In this document: piece after piece, positions 25,686-33,957 of the stretch
How positions within the stretch are numbered: position 1 is the stretch's first letter
How the letters are laid out: each line of letters opens with the position of its first letter
Assembly (NCBI GenBank): GCA_034430115.1
Contig: DAOUFG010000017.1
Location: forward strand, 50,553 to 114,552
DNA from: CAIXPS01 sp034430115
Lineage (GTDB): Bacteria; Chloroflexota; Anaerolineae; J036; Brachytrichaceae
Length of the DNA stretch: 64,000 nucleotides
Direction: 5' to 3'
The notes under the pieces: model-generated
Told to the model about the DNA's origin: nothing
Databases searched by the model: none
Seen by the model: only the letters and a program-made list of their open reading frames with translations
Made by a program: the position numbers and the translations under genes

Positions 25686-25697
25686 TGCTATTCCCCC

Positions 25698-26297
25698 TTA
25701 ATGAACTGACTCCCACTTCATCTCCGAAGCACGCAACTTCGGGTGGGAGACTAAGAGATGCCAGACTAACGCCTGGAACGATTCTGTATGCGGCGTTACC
25801 GTCGCAGGATTTACGACTGGAATGAGGATACTTACGTCTGCCACTTGGGCCGTATATCCACCGTTACGTCCCACAATGCCACAAATCTTTGCGCCCACTT
25901 GCTTGGCATATTGCAACGCGCGCACCAGATTGACGCTCACATTGTGATCCGCATCGCCCCCGCCTACTGATAGGACAAATACGACATCCCTGGCGCTCAG
26001 CCGGCTGCCTTGCAGCCAGTTAGCAAAAGCTGTTTCCCAGCCATCATCATTGATCCGAGCCGTCAGTTCCGAGACGTTGTCAGTGGGTGTATACGCTTCG
26101 ATCCCTGCTATCTTGCGAAAATCGTTGACAGCATGTGAAGCATGTCCGGCTCCACCACCAACCCCTAAAAAGAAAAGGCGACCGCCGGCTTGACGCGTGC
26201 TTGCAAGCAAATCCGCTGCGCGCTCAATGGCATTTTGATCAATGTGCTCAATCACACTGATTGCCTCGTGGAGATATTGGTCAGTGTAAGTCATCAT
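25698..26297 (-). CDS. gmhA: Sedoheptulose 7-phosphate isomerase (GmhA-like SIS protein)
   Basis: This 199-residue SIS-domain protein would isomerise sedoheptulose 7-phosphate to D-glycero-D-manno-heptose 7-phosphate, the first step of heptose activation. The phosphosugar loops are visible: FFLGVGGGAGHASHAVNDFRK, VFVLSVGGGDAD and the following SVNLVRAL. A glutamate late in the protein (TPHTESFQ) fits the active-site region of GmhA. Its ATG overlaps the gmhB stop by four bases (ATGA). It is third in the leftward set hddC-hddA-gmhB-gmhA-talC. Other SIS isomerases are possible, but this neighbourhood is specific. Confidence 0.85.
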   Translation of the reverse strand: MMTYTDQYLHEAISVIEHIDQNAIERAADLLASTRQAGGRLFFLGVGGGAGHASHAVNDFRKIAGIEAYTPTDNVSELTARINDDGWETAFANWLQGSRLSARDVVFVLSVGGGDADHNVSVNLVRALQYAKQVGAKICGIVGRNGGYTAQVADVSILIPVVNPATVTPHTESFQALVWHLLVSHPKLRASEMKWESVH

Positions 26298-26986
26298 TCA
26301 CCTCTCACATTCGATACTGGAAAGTTATTTGAAATTGTGTTAAAAGCCCATGTCATTTGAGGAACCGGGGCGTAAGGTGTGAAGTCATGCCCATCAGCCG
26401 TCTGAATTGTGTTGATTACACGAACAGCCTCTGCTAGATTCTTTACCGTGTAATCCGGCCGTGTGTGGTGCTTTTCCAATTCTTCACAGTGATAGCACTT
26501 ACAACTATTCAGGAAGAATGTGGTACAACCCGCCGCCTGACCGGCACTTATATCTGTGATCCCATCGCCCACCATGTACGAATGCCGGAGATCAACTTCC
26601 CACTCCTCTGCGGCTCTGACCAACAACCCTGGCATTGGCTTTCGGCAATCACATCGCATTCGATACTCGGGAACAACAGCATCCGGGTGGTGTAAACAGT
26701 AGTACACTGCGTCCAACCGTGCGTCTGCTTGTCCTAGTAGGTCATACATCTTCTGGGTGGTCTGGTGAATCATCTGTTGCGAAAGTTTCCCCTTTGCAAC
26801 ACCGGGCTGGTTCGACACTACAATCGCCAGCAAGCCCATCTGATTGATCTGGCGAATGGCATCGCACACTCCCGACAAGAGCTTGAATTCACCTGGGTTG
26901 GCCGGCGAATCGACCAAACCGAAATCGGCGTTATAGACCATGGCGTTAATCGTTCCGTCACGGTCCAAAAACACTGCGCGTCGCAT
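26294..26986 (-). CDS. gmhB: D-glycero-D-manno-heptose 1,7-bisphosphate phosphatase
   Basis: This 230-residue HAD-superfamily phosphatase removes the C7 phosphate of heptose 1,7-bisphosphate. The HAD nucleophile motif is FLDRDGTIN (DxD with two aspartates). A zinc-loop with C-H residues (YYCLHHPD, YRMRCDCRKP) is the GmhB-specific metal knuckle. Motif 4 reads MVGDGITDISAGQAAG. A C-terminal extension of about 40 residues exceeds the usual GmhB length. It is 37 bp downstream of hddA and overlaps gmhA. Confidence 0.9.
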   Translation of the reverse strand: MRRAVFLDRDGTINAMVYNADFGLVDSPANPGEFKLLSGVCDAIRQINQMGLLAIVVSNQPGVAKGKLSQQMIHQTTQKMYDLLGQADARLDAVYYCLHHPDAVVPEYRMRCDCRKPMPGLLVRAAEEWEVDLRHSYMVGDGITDISAGQAAGCTTFFLNSCKCYHCEELEKHHTRPDYTVKNLAEAVRVINTIQTADGHDFTPYAPVPQMTWAFNTISNNFPVSNVRGE

Positions 26987-27023
26987 TGCTTCCCCCTTAC
27001 TTAGATTAAAGAACTACTCGAGT

Positions 27024-28013
27024 TTAGAAATTTACGAGGACTTTTGCTCCTTCATAATCAAGGTCATAGGGCATCTCACGTAACCCTTCTGCGGCCAATG
27101 CCTGGCGAAGTTGGGCCTTATGGCCATTTGGAACGTAGAACATGAAAAAACCACCGCCACCGGCTCCCATGATCTTGCCTCCGAGTGCGCCATTTTGCTT
27201 GGCAGTCTCATACCAGTGGTCAATCTGAGGGTTACTGATAGCGCCGGAACGGCGCTTCTTGTTTTGCCAGTGTTCGTCTAAGCACCGGCCAAACCCCTCC
27301 ACATCGCCTCCCTCAAGGGCTTCTTTAATCCGGTACCCCAACTCCTTAGTACGATGCAAGCTATCGACAACAGCGGAGTTGCCACTCTGGGTATCCTGTT
27401 TCTGAGATTGCAGAATGTCACTGCTAGAGCGTGTGATCCCTGTGTAGAAAAGCAGTACGCTACTACGGAAATCCTCCACAGTGGTTATCGAGATATCCAG
27501 CGGACTGACCTTCACACGACCATCCGTGCCAATATCCATGCAGGTGATACCCCCAAAAGCAGCCAGATAGTGATCATGCTTGCCTACAGGGTGCCCAGCG
27601 AGGTTCATCTCGATATGACAGGCGCTTTCGGCAAGCGCCTGTGTGGGGACCTTCTCACGTTTCAGTTCGTAGAGCGCACTGAGCAAGGCCACGAGATAGG
27701 TTCCGGAAGAGCCCAATCCCGTGCCGGCGGGAACATCAGCCATGGAGACAATTTCCAGGCTCCCATTCATGCCCAGCATCTTCAACGCGGGCCGCACCAG
27801 GTCGTGCTGTATCTGCTCTGGGCAGGTCACCTGCTCATAGCGGGAATATTTCACTCGGATAAATTCATCCGCCGCAGGCCTGTTGACGTAGACGTAGATA
27901 TATTTATTGATGGCAGCGCTGAGGACAAAACCGCCATACTGGTTATAGTAGGATGGCAAATCCGTCCCTCCCCCGCCCAGGGGAATACGAAACGGCGCAC
28001 GTGAAAGAATCAT
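27024..28013 (-). CDS. hddA: D-glycero-alpha-D-manno-heptose 7-phosphate kinase (GHMP)
   Basis: This 329-residue GHMP kinase would phosphorylate C1 of heptose 7-phosphate using ATP. The N-terminal RAPFRIPLGGGGTDLPSYY is the HddA-type opening. The phosphate-binding loop is GTGLGSSGTYLVALLSAL, and motif 3 is GGKIMGAGGGGFFMFY. The use of HddA (alpha anomer) rather than HldE (beta anomer) indicates the GDP-heptose branch known from S-layer glycans and some capsules. The gene is followed by gmhB and preceded by the nucleotidyltransferase, completing the branch. Confidence 0.9.
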   Translation of the reverse strand: MILSRAPFRIPLGGGGTDLPSYYNQYGGFVLSAAINKYIYVYVNRPAADEFIRVKYSRYEQVTCPEQIQHDLVRPALKMLGMNGSLEIVSMADVPAGTGLGSSGTYLVALLSALYELKREKVPTQALAESACHIEMNLAGHPVGKHDHYLAAFGGITCMDIGTDGRVKVSPLDISITTVEDFRSSVLLFYTGITRSSSDILQSQKQDTQSGNSAVVDSLHRTKELGYRIKEALEGGDVEGFGRCLDEHWQNKKRRSGAISNPQIDHWYETAKQNGALGGKIMGAGGGGFFMFYVPNGHKAQLRQALAAEGLREMPYDLDYEGAKVLVNF

Positions 28014-28051
28014 TTTCCCTCCTTGAAAATCGCGAAATAGGACATCATGAG

Positions 28052-28780
28052 CTACACATACTGAGCTGAAATTTCCTGCTGAACACGTTGCAGGTCTTGC
28101 GGGGTATCAATCCACCATAGGCTTTCATCCTTCCTCATGCAATAACCATACAGAGGCCGATAGCTTGCTAATAAGGCAGGGAATACATCACGCCCAAAAT
28201 CACTGGGACAATCGGGCGGAATGGCTGAGAGGACTGCCGGATCCAACACGTAAATACCGGCATTCACCCAATGAGAAAACACCTGGTCCTCGCGAGGCTT
28301 TTCGAGGAAACGGGTGATGCGATCTTCGGCATCGAGCCCAACAATGCCACTCTGCGTGACATCCGGGCGTTGAAATAGCGCAATCGTGGCCAGGGCAGGC
28401 TTTGCCCGGTGGTGGGCAACAAGTTGATTGATATTACAGGTGCTTAAGTTATCGCCATACCATAAAATGAAAGGCTCATCAAAACAGGATGCTGCACGCG
28501 AAGCCGCCAGCTTGAGCGCGCCGGCCGTGCCCATAATCTGCGGCTCATACGAATATGTGATCTGCACGCCCCACCGGGTTCCATCTTGGAAATGCTCACG
28601 TACGACATCAGGAAGGTAATGCAAATTGACAATAAACTCGGAGACACCGTATCGCTTGAGCCATTCGATGGTATGTTCCAACGCAGGTTTGCCCGCTATG
28701 GGAACCATACATTTTGGCATATGGTCAGTAAGGGGACGTAAACGCGTGCCAAACCCGGCAGCAAGAAGCATTGCTTTCAT
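28052..28780 (-). CDS. hddC: Sugar nucleotidyltransferase, likely heptose 1-phosphate guanylyltransferase
   Basis: This 242-residue NTP transferase starts MKAMLLAAGFGTRLRPLT with MPKCMVPIAGKP as the sugar-phosphate/NTP loop. WYGDN and WVNAGIYVLDP are further family landmarks. Position next to hddA, gmhB and gmhA argues for GDP-D-glycero-alpha-D-manno-heptose formation; by sequence alone, mannose- or glucose-1-P transfer is possible. An upstream in-frame start (28804) adds eight residues without family support; ATG 28780 is preferred. It lies 38 bp before hddA. Confidence 0.82.
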   Translation of the reverse strand: MKAMLLAAGFGTRLRPLTDHMPKCMVPIAGKPALEHTIEWLKRYGVSEFIVNLHYLPDVVREHFQDGTRWGVQITYSYEPQIMGTAGALKLAASRAASCFDEPFILWYGDNLSTCNINQLVAHHRAKPALATIALFQRPDVTQSGIVGLDAEDRITRFLEKPREDQVFSHWVNAGIYVLDPAVLSAIPPDCPSDFGRDVFPALLASYRPLYGYCMRKDESLWWIDTPQDLQRVQQEISAQYV

Positions 28781-28842
28781 AAATCGAGGGAACCCACCTG
28801 ACAAAGTACTTCAGGCAGGGAATAAAGAACAGGCCCGGGGAA

Positions 28843-29883
28843 CTAGAGACGAACGGATTGATGACTTAGCGAAGATTCGTAAAGCGCAGCAATGATCTGC
28901 ATGACTCTTAACCCATCTTCACCATTGGCCAGGGATTGCCGATGGTCACGAATCGCACTGGTAAACTCAAGCCACTCTGACTGCCACGACAAGTCGGGGC
29001 CAGAAAAAACAATCTGCTCTTCTACCGGCGGGCCCGACTCTGGGCGGCGATGCCCGATAACAAGTGTTTCATCCCCATAGCTACCCCCTAACCCTTCTAT
29101 ACGAACGTATCCGTTGGTCCCAACGACCTCAAAGGAGAAGCGATTTTTCCACTGTGTCCAACTGGTCTGAAACTGCGCAATGCGACCCTCGGCTGTGCGC
29201 AGGAGTGCGAAGGCATTGTCTTCCAATTGGCGTTTTTGCCCAGCCACATCTTGGAAATAGCCCAGATTCCAGCAATACGTCGCAGTGGCAGCAAAAACGT
29301 CGGCAAAATCACCCATGAACCAGCGGCATAAGTCGATGATGTGCACACCCTGATCCAGAAGCTCGCCACCGCCGGATAACTCTGCATCGGCACGCCATTC
29401 CTTATCGTAACCTGGGCGGCCCCCATGCCCATAGACGGCGCGGATGAACATTGGCGAGCCAATCTCACCCTGTGCACAGAACTCATGCGCCCTCCAAATA
29501 GCGGGGTGATGGCGATGATTAAACCCGACCTTCAGGACACATCCGGAGCGCTTAGCCGCATCAACCATACACTGGGTTTCTGCTGCATTGCGACCGGGTG
29601 GTTTTTCACACAGCACATGCTTACCGGCATCGAGCGCCGCCTGGCTGATTGGCGCCAGGTATTTATTGATCGTTGAAACGATCAGCACATCGAGATCGTA
29701 TTCTGCAATTGCCTGCTGCCACTCAGCGGTAGCGGCACAACCAAATTCACCAGCCATATTGCTGGCACGTTCCGCATTCACATCCGCAACGACCACCAGC
29801 TTTTCCGTCTGGGATGCTTGAATAGCATTTGCGCGCTTGCGGCCGATCAGCCCACAGCCCACGATGCCGACGCGTAGACTCAT
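28843..29883 (-). CDS. Gfo/Idh/MocA-family oxidoreductase (polysaccharide locus)
   Basis: This 346-residue NAD(P)-dependent sugar oxidoreductase shows the Rossmann motif VGIVGCGLIGRKR, the lysine motif CEKPPGRNAAE, and GGGELLDQGVHIIDLCRWF in the C-terminal domain. A much earlier in-frame start (29991) lies inside the upstream SDR gene; ATG 29883 overlaps that gene's stop as ATGA and is chosen. Translational coupling to the SDR suggests they act on the same sugar, perhaps to make a modified heptose or a rare deoxysugar. The exact substrate is unknown. Confidence 0.88.
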   Translation of the reverse strand: MSLRVGIVGCGLIGRKRANAIQASQTEKLVVVADVNAERASNMAGEFGCAATAEWQQAIAEYDLDVLIVSTINKYLAPISQAALDAGKHVLCEKPPGRNAAETQCMVDAAKRSGCVLKVGFNHRHHPAIWRAHEFCAQGEIGSPMFIRAVYGHGGRPGYDKEWRADAELSGGGELLDQGVHIIDLCRWFMGDFADVFAATATYCWNLGYFQDVAGQKRQLEDNAFALLRTAEGRIAQFQTSWTQWKNRFSFEVVGTNGYVRIEGLGGSYGDETLVIGHRRPESGPPVEEQIVFSGPDLSWQSEWLEFTSAIRDHRQSLANGEDGLRVMQIIAALYESSLSHQSVRL

Positions 29884-30752
29884 TGATGTTCCTCCGTGAA
29901 AGGACGCAGTGTATGAGGATCGATGCGACGCAACGTATACCAGGGCATGCCGGCCAGCTCCTGCATCTGTGCTGGAGTCCATTCCTGCCACGCGTCGTGA
30001 GGGGCGCTGATGAGTTTGCCCGTCAGCCCATCAGAAGCGTCGGAAGCAAGAAAGAGAGCCAGCCTTGCGGCCAACTCGACGGGGGTGCCACCCTGCAATT
30101 GGCGCTTCTGGGCAGCCTGCCATTCCTCACCGGCCACCTCGCCAACGGCCAGTACCTCGTCTAGCATGCGAGTATTGACCGCGCCAGGCGCAATCGCATT
30201 CACCTGGATGTTGTAGGGCCTTACCTCTTCGGCCAACGTTTCCGTCAGCCGCACCACAGCTACTTTAGAGGCCGCATAGGCGCTAAAAAGCGGGCGCGGG
30301 CTGGTGGCGCCACCGCCAGAGAGGTTAATAATCTTGCCATGCCGGCGCGAGATCATGCCCGGCAAGACAACCTTGGCGCAGTGAAATGTGCCGAGCAAAT
30401 TCACATTGATGGTGTGCGCCCAAGCTTCAGGATCATTCTCAACTAACGGGCCGATGGGGGATTGAATCCCCGCATTATTAACCAATATATCGATTGGCCC
30501 TATTTGTTCGGCAGCGTGGGAAACCACACAGCATACGTCATCCCACTGAGATACGTCAACAGTAACCGCAAGCGCATTGCCACCCTGGGCATGGATGAGC
30601 TGGGCCGTCTCCTGCACCTCGGCGCTGGTGCGTGCCAGCACAATTAGGCGCGCGCCAGCACTTGCCAGCGCCAGGCTAATAGCGCGGCCAATGCCACGCC
30701 CGGCACCGGTGACAAGAGCAACTCGCCTTTCAAGAATAATCGATTCCGACAT
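29880..30752 (-). CDS. Short-chain dehydrogenase/reductase
   Basis: This 290-residue classical SDR has the NAD(P)-binding TGAGRGIG, the NNAG motif (VNNAGIQSP), catalytic serine after INLSGGGAT, and YAASK with the catalytic Tyr-Lys pair. After the core, about 40 extra C-terminal residues follow, longer than most. It begins 8 bp after the upstream methyltransferase and is coupled to the downstream MocA-type oxidoreductase. It is probably an oxidoreductase tailoring a nucleotide-activated or free sugar in the exopolysaccharide pathway; substrate unknown. Confidence 0.87.
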   Translation of the reverse strand: MSESIILERRVALVTGAGRGIGRAISLALASAGARLIVLARTSAEVQETAQLIHAQGGNALAVTVDVSQWDDVCCVVSHAAEQIGPIDILVNNAGIQSPIGPLVENDPEAWAHTINVNLLGTFHCAKVVLPGMISRRHGKIINLSGGGATSPRPLFSAYAASKVAVVRLTETLAEEVRPYNIQVNAIAPGAVNTRMLDEVLAVGEVAGEEWQAAQKRQLQGGTPVELAARLALFLASDASDGLTGKLISAPHDAWQEWTPAQMQELAGMPWYTLRRIDPHTLRPFTEEHQ

Positions 30753-30760
30753 GGTGTAGG

Positions 30761-31417
30761 CTAGACTTTTAGAATGGCTAGGCTTGAGCCAGGGAGTCGA
30801 TAGATTTCTTTGCCTTCACGCACAAGTTGGTGCAGCCATTTTGATACACCATTCACACCCCAGCGACCGTAATCGTGCCAGGCAATAACGCCACCTTTCC
30901 TTACGCAGGCAAGCGCTTTTTGTGTGTCCGAGCGAACATACGCGTAGCTATGAGCCCCATCAATAAAGAACAAATCCACTTGCCCTTTATAGGCATCATA
31001 GTTAAACGAAGCGCTATCGCCGTAGAGTTGTGTTACTTTGCCGCCACAGCAGTGTGATTGGTAAAGGTAACGAGTTGTTCGAGCGTGTGCCAGAACATGT
31101 TTATCATCGACTAGAGTGGTTGCTAACGTGGGGCTACTAGAGCTATCGGGAGGCAAATCCAGTGTGTAGATTCGTGACTCTGCCGGTGTATTAAGTGCAA
31201 AAAGAAGCGCAGAATCTCCATACAGGGTGCCTATCTCGAAAATAGTCTGCGGCGAAAGCGTCTTCGCTAGCAATGCCAAATAAAACACATCTTTCGCGTA
31301 ATTAGCATCCCACAGGGTAAAATGTTTAATTGTTGGCAACAGATTTAGGCTTTCACACTCTTTTGTTGTAAATAGTTCGTGAAATTGCCGTTGAGTTAAT
31401 CCTTGGTGAGCAACCAT
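30761..31417 (-). CDS. Class I SAM-dependent methyltransferase
   Basis: This 218-residue Rossmann-fold protein of the Methyltransf_24-like group has motif I TIFEIGTLYGDSALLFA, an acidic YTLDLPPD strand, VDLFFIDGAHSYAYVRSD and GGVIAWHDYGRWGV. IDGAHSY is typical of cephalosporin-hydroxylase/methyltransferase-like glycan-tailoring enzymes. A methyl group on a sugar of the polymer is the likely product. It lies 8 bp before the SDR. Upstream, a gap holds one possible small gene. Confidence 0.8.
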   Translation of the reverse strand: MVAHQGLTQRQFHELFTTKECESLNLLPTIKHFTLWDANYAKDVFYLALLAKTLSPQTIFEIGTLYGDSALLFALNTPAESRIYTLDLPPDSSSSPTLATTLVDDKHVLAHARTTRYLYQSHCCGGKVTQLYGDSASFNYDAYKGQVDLFFIDGAHSYAYVRSDTQKALACVRKGGVIAWHDYGRWGVNGVSKWLHQLVREGKEIYRLPGSSLAILKV

Positions 31418-31438
31418 CCGCCAAGCAAATAAGGCATA

Positions 31439-31594
31439 TTAAACATAACTCATTGCAGAGGATGGCTTTTTTAGCAGAGTAAGAGTCGCTATGTTACTAC
31501 CAAAGAATCCAGAAATAAGTACAGCTGATAAGATATCTATACTCTGTGAAATACGTCCTGCTTTCTTCCCTGTATGTGCTGTGTCGGATTGCAT
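31439..31594 (-). CDS. Possible small membrane peptide
   Basis: A 51-codon minus-strand frame begins ATG 31594 with AGAGGG nine bases upstream (good Shine-Dalgarno). It encodes one hydrophobic stretch (SIDILSAVLISGFFGSNIATLTLL). Same strand and same gap pattern as the operon members. No family recognised. It could be a real small protein of the locus or a remnant of a larger membrane protein. Confidence 0.4.
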   Translation of the reverse strand: MQSDTAHTGKKAGRISQSIDILSAVLISGFFGSNIATLTLLKKPSSAMSYV

Positions 31595-31643
31595 GCTAAA
31601 TTACCCTCTTTATACTTTTCACAACTTGATATATTGAGTAGAA

Positions 31644-32093
31644 TTAGCCACCTGGTAATAACATCAGATGGCACCAAGAATTGCGGATGCTGGGCGGGAG
31701 CAGTGCTTTGCCCCACATGAGAGCATAGGGGATAAGAACGCCCGTCAGGTTATATGTCAAGTCCTCCACGTTCACACTGCGCCCAGGAGTGAAGGTTTGA
31801 TAAAGTTCATCGAACACTGCATAGAACAATACCAAGCTCAAGGCTACTACCAGCGCTGGTCTATGTGCCCACATTCGGCTGGCAGCACGCCAAGCCAGTA
31901 TGCTCAAGACCACATGCAGCGAGAGATGCCCCCCTTGGCGCAGGATGTAGTCAATCACTTTGCCAACAGTGGTTTCACCTGCACTGGGGATATACGAGCT
32001 AGGTATCGAAGATAGAATTAATAGAAAAACCAGCCAAAGTAAGAGAAGGTACCCAGAGGCCGCTTTAGGCCCAGTCAGCCTGCAACGCTTCAT
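31644..32093 (-). CDS. VanZ-family membrane protein
   Basis: This 149-residue protein with about four hydrophobic segments fits VanZ-like proteins: YLLLLWLVFLLILSSIPSS, the ending HLSLHVVLSILAWRA, and the conserved LFYAVFDELYQTFTPGRSVNVEDLTYNLTGVLI, including DE.YQ...PGR. VanZ-like proteins occur often in cell-envelope and exopolysaccharide loci, but the biochemical role is unclear; glycopeptide resistance is not implied. Its ATG overlaps the upstream epimerase stop by four bases. Confidence 0.85.
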   Translation of the reverse strand: MKRCRLTGPKAASGYLLLLWLVFLLILSSIPSSYIPSAGETTVGKVIDYILRQGGHLSLHVVLSILAWRAASRMWAHRPALVVALSLVLFYAVFDELYQTFTPGRSVNVEDLTYNLTGVLIPYALMWGKALLPPSIRNSWCHLMLLPGG

Positions 32094-33226
32094 GCGACTT
32101 GTGAGTTAAGGATCTGGCTCTTTTGAATGACATTTTGGCTGCGCATCACCCGCTCTGCTTCGCGCAGGAATTCGTCGCTGGTTTGCTGCTGGCGCATCCA
32201 TTCCACGTACTCGCGCACATTCTGCTCAATGGGAATCGCAGGGGCCCAACCCAAGGCTTCAAGCCGTGAAACATCGGAGATCGTATGTCGCGTATCTCCC
32301 AGACGAAACTCCCCAGGGACGAGTGGTTCTACTGAGGCACTGAATTCCTTGACCATCAAGCGGGCAAACTCCAACACCGTGACAGGGCGCTTGCCGCCCA
32401 CGTTGAAGACGCCGAAATTGGCGCGCTCATCTTCCATGGCCAACACATTGGCGCGAGCCACATCGCGGACATTGATGTAGTCGCGTAGTTGCTGGCCATC
32501 TTCAAAACACACTGGCGGCAGACCATGCAGCAAACGCAGGGCAAAGATGCGGGCAATACCGGAGTAGGCATTGTAGAATGAGTTACGCGGCCCCTGTACA
32601 TAGGTATAGCGCATACAGGCCGTCGGGATGCCATAACGATGCCCCAGCCGATCCGCCAGTAACTCAATAGCATATTTTGAGACGCCGTAGGTCGTGCCAG
32701 GGCTACAGACCGTCTCTGGGATCAACGCATAGGTCATGCTCGCGCCACAATGAGGACAATGCAATTCCCAATCGCCGCGCCGCAATTGCTCAATGGAGCG
32801 CGCAGGGGGCGTGAGCAGACCATGCTCCGGACAATGGTATAGCCCCTCGCCACATACTGACTGCGAAGAGGCAAACACGATCTTGCGCACTGGGAAACGC
32901 TTTGGATCAGCAACAATGAGTTCGAAGATCAAGGCGCTGCTTTCGGCATTGGTGTGGATAAAGCTGGAGAAATCAGGCATATAGTCCTGATAAGCTGCCA
33001 GGTGGATTGCATAATCTACACCTTGCATTGCCCTCGCCAAGTCCGCACGATTTGCGACATCGCCCTGGATGAATTCCGCCTCAGAAGGAAGCCAAGCGGG
33101 CTTGCCTTTTGGGTGCACACGTGGCTGCAAATTATCCAGGATGCGGACCTCATAGCCCTTTTGCAGCAACAGATCAACAGTCCAGGAACCGATGAACCCG
33201 GCTCCACCAGTAACAAGTGCTTTCAT
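32090..33226 (-). CDS. Nucleotide-sugar epimerase with zinc-ribbon-like insert
   Basis: This 378-residue extended SDR opens MKALVTGGAGFIGSWTVD with HLAAYQDYMPDFSSF, FASSQSVCGEG and TTYGVSKYAIE (YxxxK). Between the serine and tyrosine motifs lies a rare insert, CPEHG...about 20 residues...CPHCG, which looks like a zinc ribbon. This layout is found in a subgroup that includes dTDP-L-rhamnose 4-epimerases. An earlier in-frame start (33295) overlaps the upstream gene; ATG 33226, five bases after that gene's stop, is chosen. It probably makes a talose-type 6-deoxysugar for the polymer; substrate is inference. Confidence 0.85.
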   Translation of the reverse strand: MKALVTGGAGFIGSWTVDLLLQKGYEVRILDNLQPRVHPKGKPAWLPSEAEFIQGDVANRADLARAMQGVDYAIHLAAYQDYMPDFSSFIHTNAESSALIFELIVADPKRFPVRKIVFASSQSVCGEGLYHCPEHGLLTPPARSIEQLRRGDWELHCPHCGASMTYALIPETVCSPGTTYGVSKYAIELLADRLGHRYGIPTACMRYTYVQGPRNSFYNAYSGIARIFALRLLHGLPPVCFEDGQQLRDYINVRDVARANVLAMEDERANFGVFNVGGKRPVTVLEFARLMVKEFSASVEPLVPGEFRLGDTRHTISDVSRLEALGWAPAIPIEQNVREYVEWMRQQQTSDEFLREAERVMRSQNVIQKSQILNSQVA

Positions 33227-33231
33227 GAAAT

Positions 33232-33933
33232 TTATACCCCTGTGCCACCTATGACAGCCTTCACTGTGAGTAACAGTATCTTCATATCCAACCACAAAGA
33301 CCAGTGGTCAATGTACTCCAGGTCCAGGCGCATCCATTCCTCGAAGTTATTGATAAGATTGCGCCCACCCGCTTGCCACAGACAAGTCATACCAGGTGTA
33401 ACGCTAAGTTTACGGCGTTGCCAGGGCTCATACTTAGCCCATTCATGCGGGCCGGCGGGACGCGGTCCGACTAGGCTCATTTCCCCTTTCAAGACGCTCC
33501 ACAGTTGAGGGAGCTCATCGATACTATATTTACGCAAGACGCGACCCACTGGGGTAATACGCGGATCATCCTTCATTTTAAAGACAGGCCCCGTCATCTC
33601 ATTATGCGCGGCCAGTTGAGCTTTCATACTATCCGCATTCTTAACCATGGAGCGGAACTTATAGCTTGTGAAAGGCTTTCCGCCACGTCCAACAACATGC
33701 CAAGCATAGAAAACGGGGCCGGGAGAAGATATTTTGACGATTGTGCCAACCAAGATTAAGAATGGAGACAGAATGATCAAGCCAATTGTGGCTCCAATAA
33801 TATCAACAAAGCGCTTGATGACTCTATACGGGAAACGATGGACAATGGGTGCAACGAGGATAGCATCAAAATCCATCTCCTCCAACGCAGACACATGGCT
33901 TTTGACACTATCAGCCGAGTCTACTATCTGCAT
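33232..33933 (-). CDS. Initiating phosphoglycosyl transferase (polyprenol-phosphate sugar-1-P transferase)
   Basis: This 233-residue monotopic transferase attaches the first sugar phosphate to undecaprenyl phosphate. It has one re-entrant hydrophobic helix (KRFVDIIGATIGLIILSPFLILV), basic YKFRSM, the catalytic DDPRITPVGRVLRKYSIDELPQ with LVGPRPAG, and the end motif TPGMTCLWQAGGRN. It lacks the large N-terminal membrane domain of WcaJ-type enzymes, having only about 45 soluble residues instead. AGGGGG precedes ATG 33933. Position near the middle of the locus fits polymer initiation. Confidence 0.92.
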   Translation of the reverse strand: MQIVDSADSVKSHVSALEEMDFDAILVAPIVHRFPYRVIKRFVDIIGATIGLIILSPFLILVGTIVKISSPGPVFYAWHVVGRGGKPFTSYKFRSMVKNADSMKAQLAAHNEMTGPVFKMKDDPRITPVGRVLRKYSIDELPQLWSVLKGEMSLVGPRPAGPHEWAKYEPWQRRKLSVTPGMTCLWQAGGRNLINNFEEWMRLDLEYIDHWSLWLDMKILLLTVKAVIGGTGV

Positions 33934-33957
33934 AATCCCCCCCTAAAGGAAATGACT

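Noticed and set aside
31644..32093. Glycopeptide resistance (vanZ)
   Set aside because: The fold is VanZ-like, but no van genes are present and the neighbourhood is polysaccharide synthesis.
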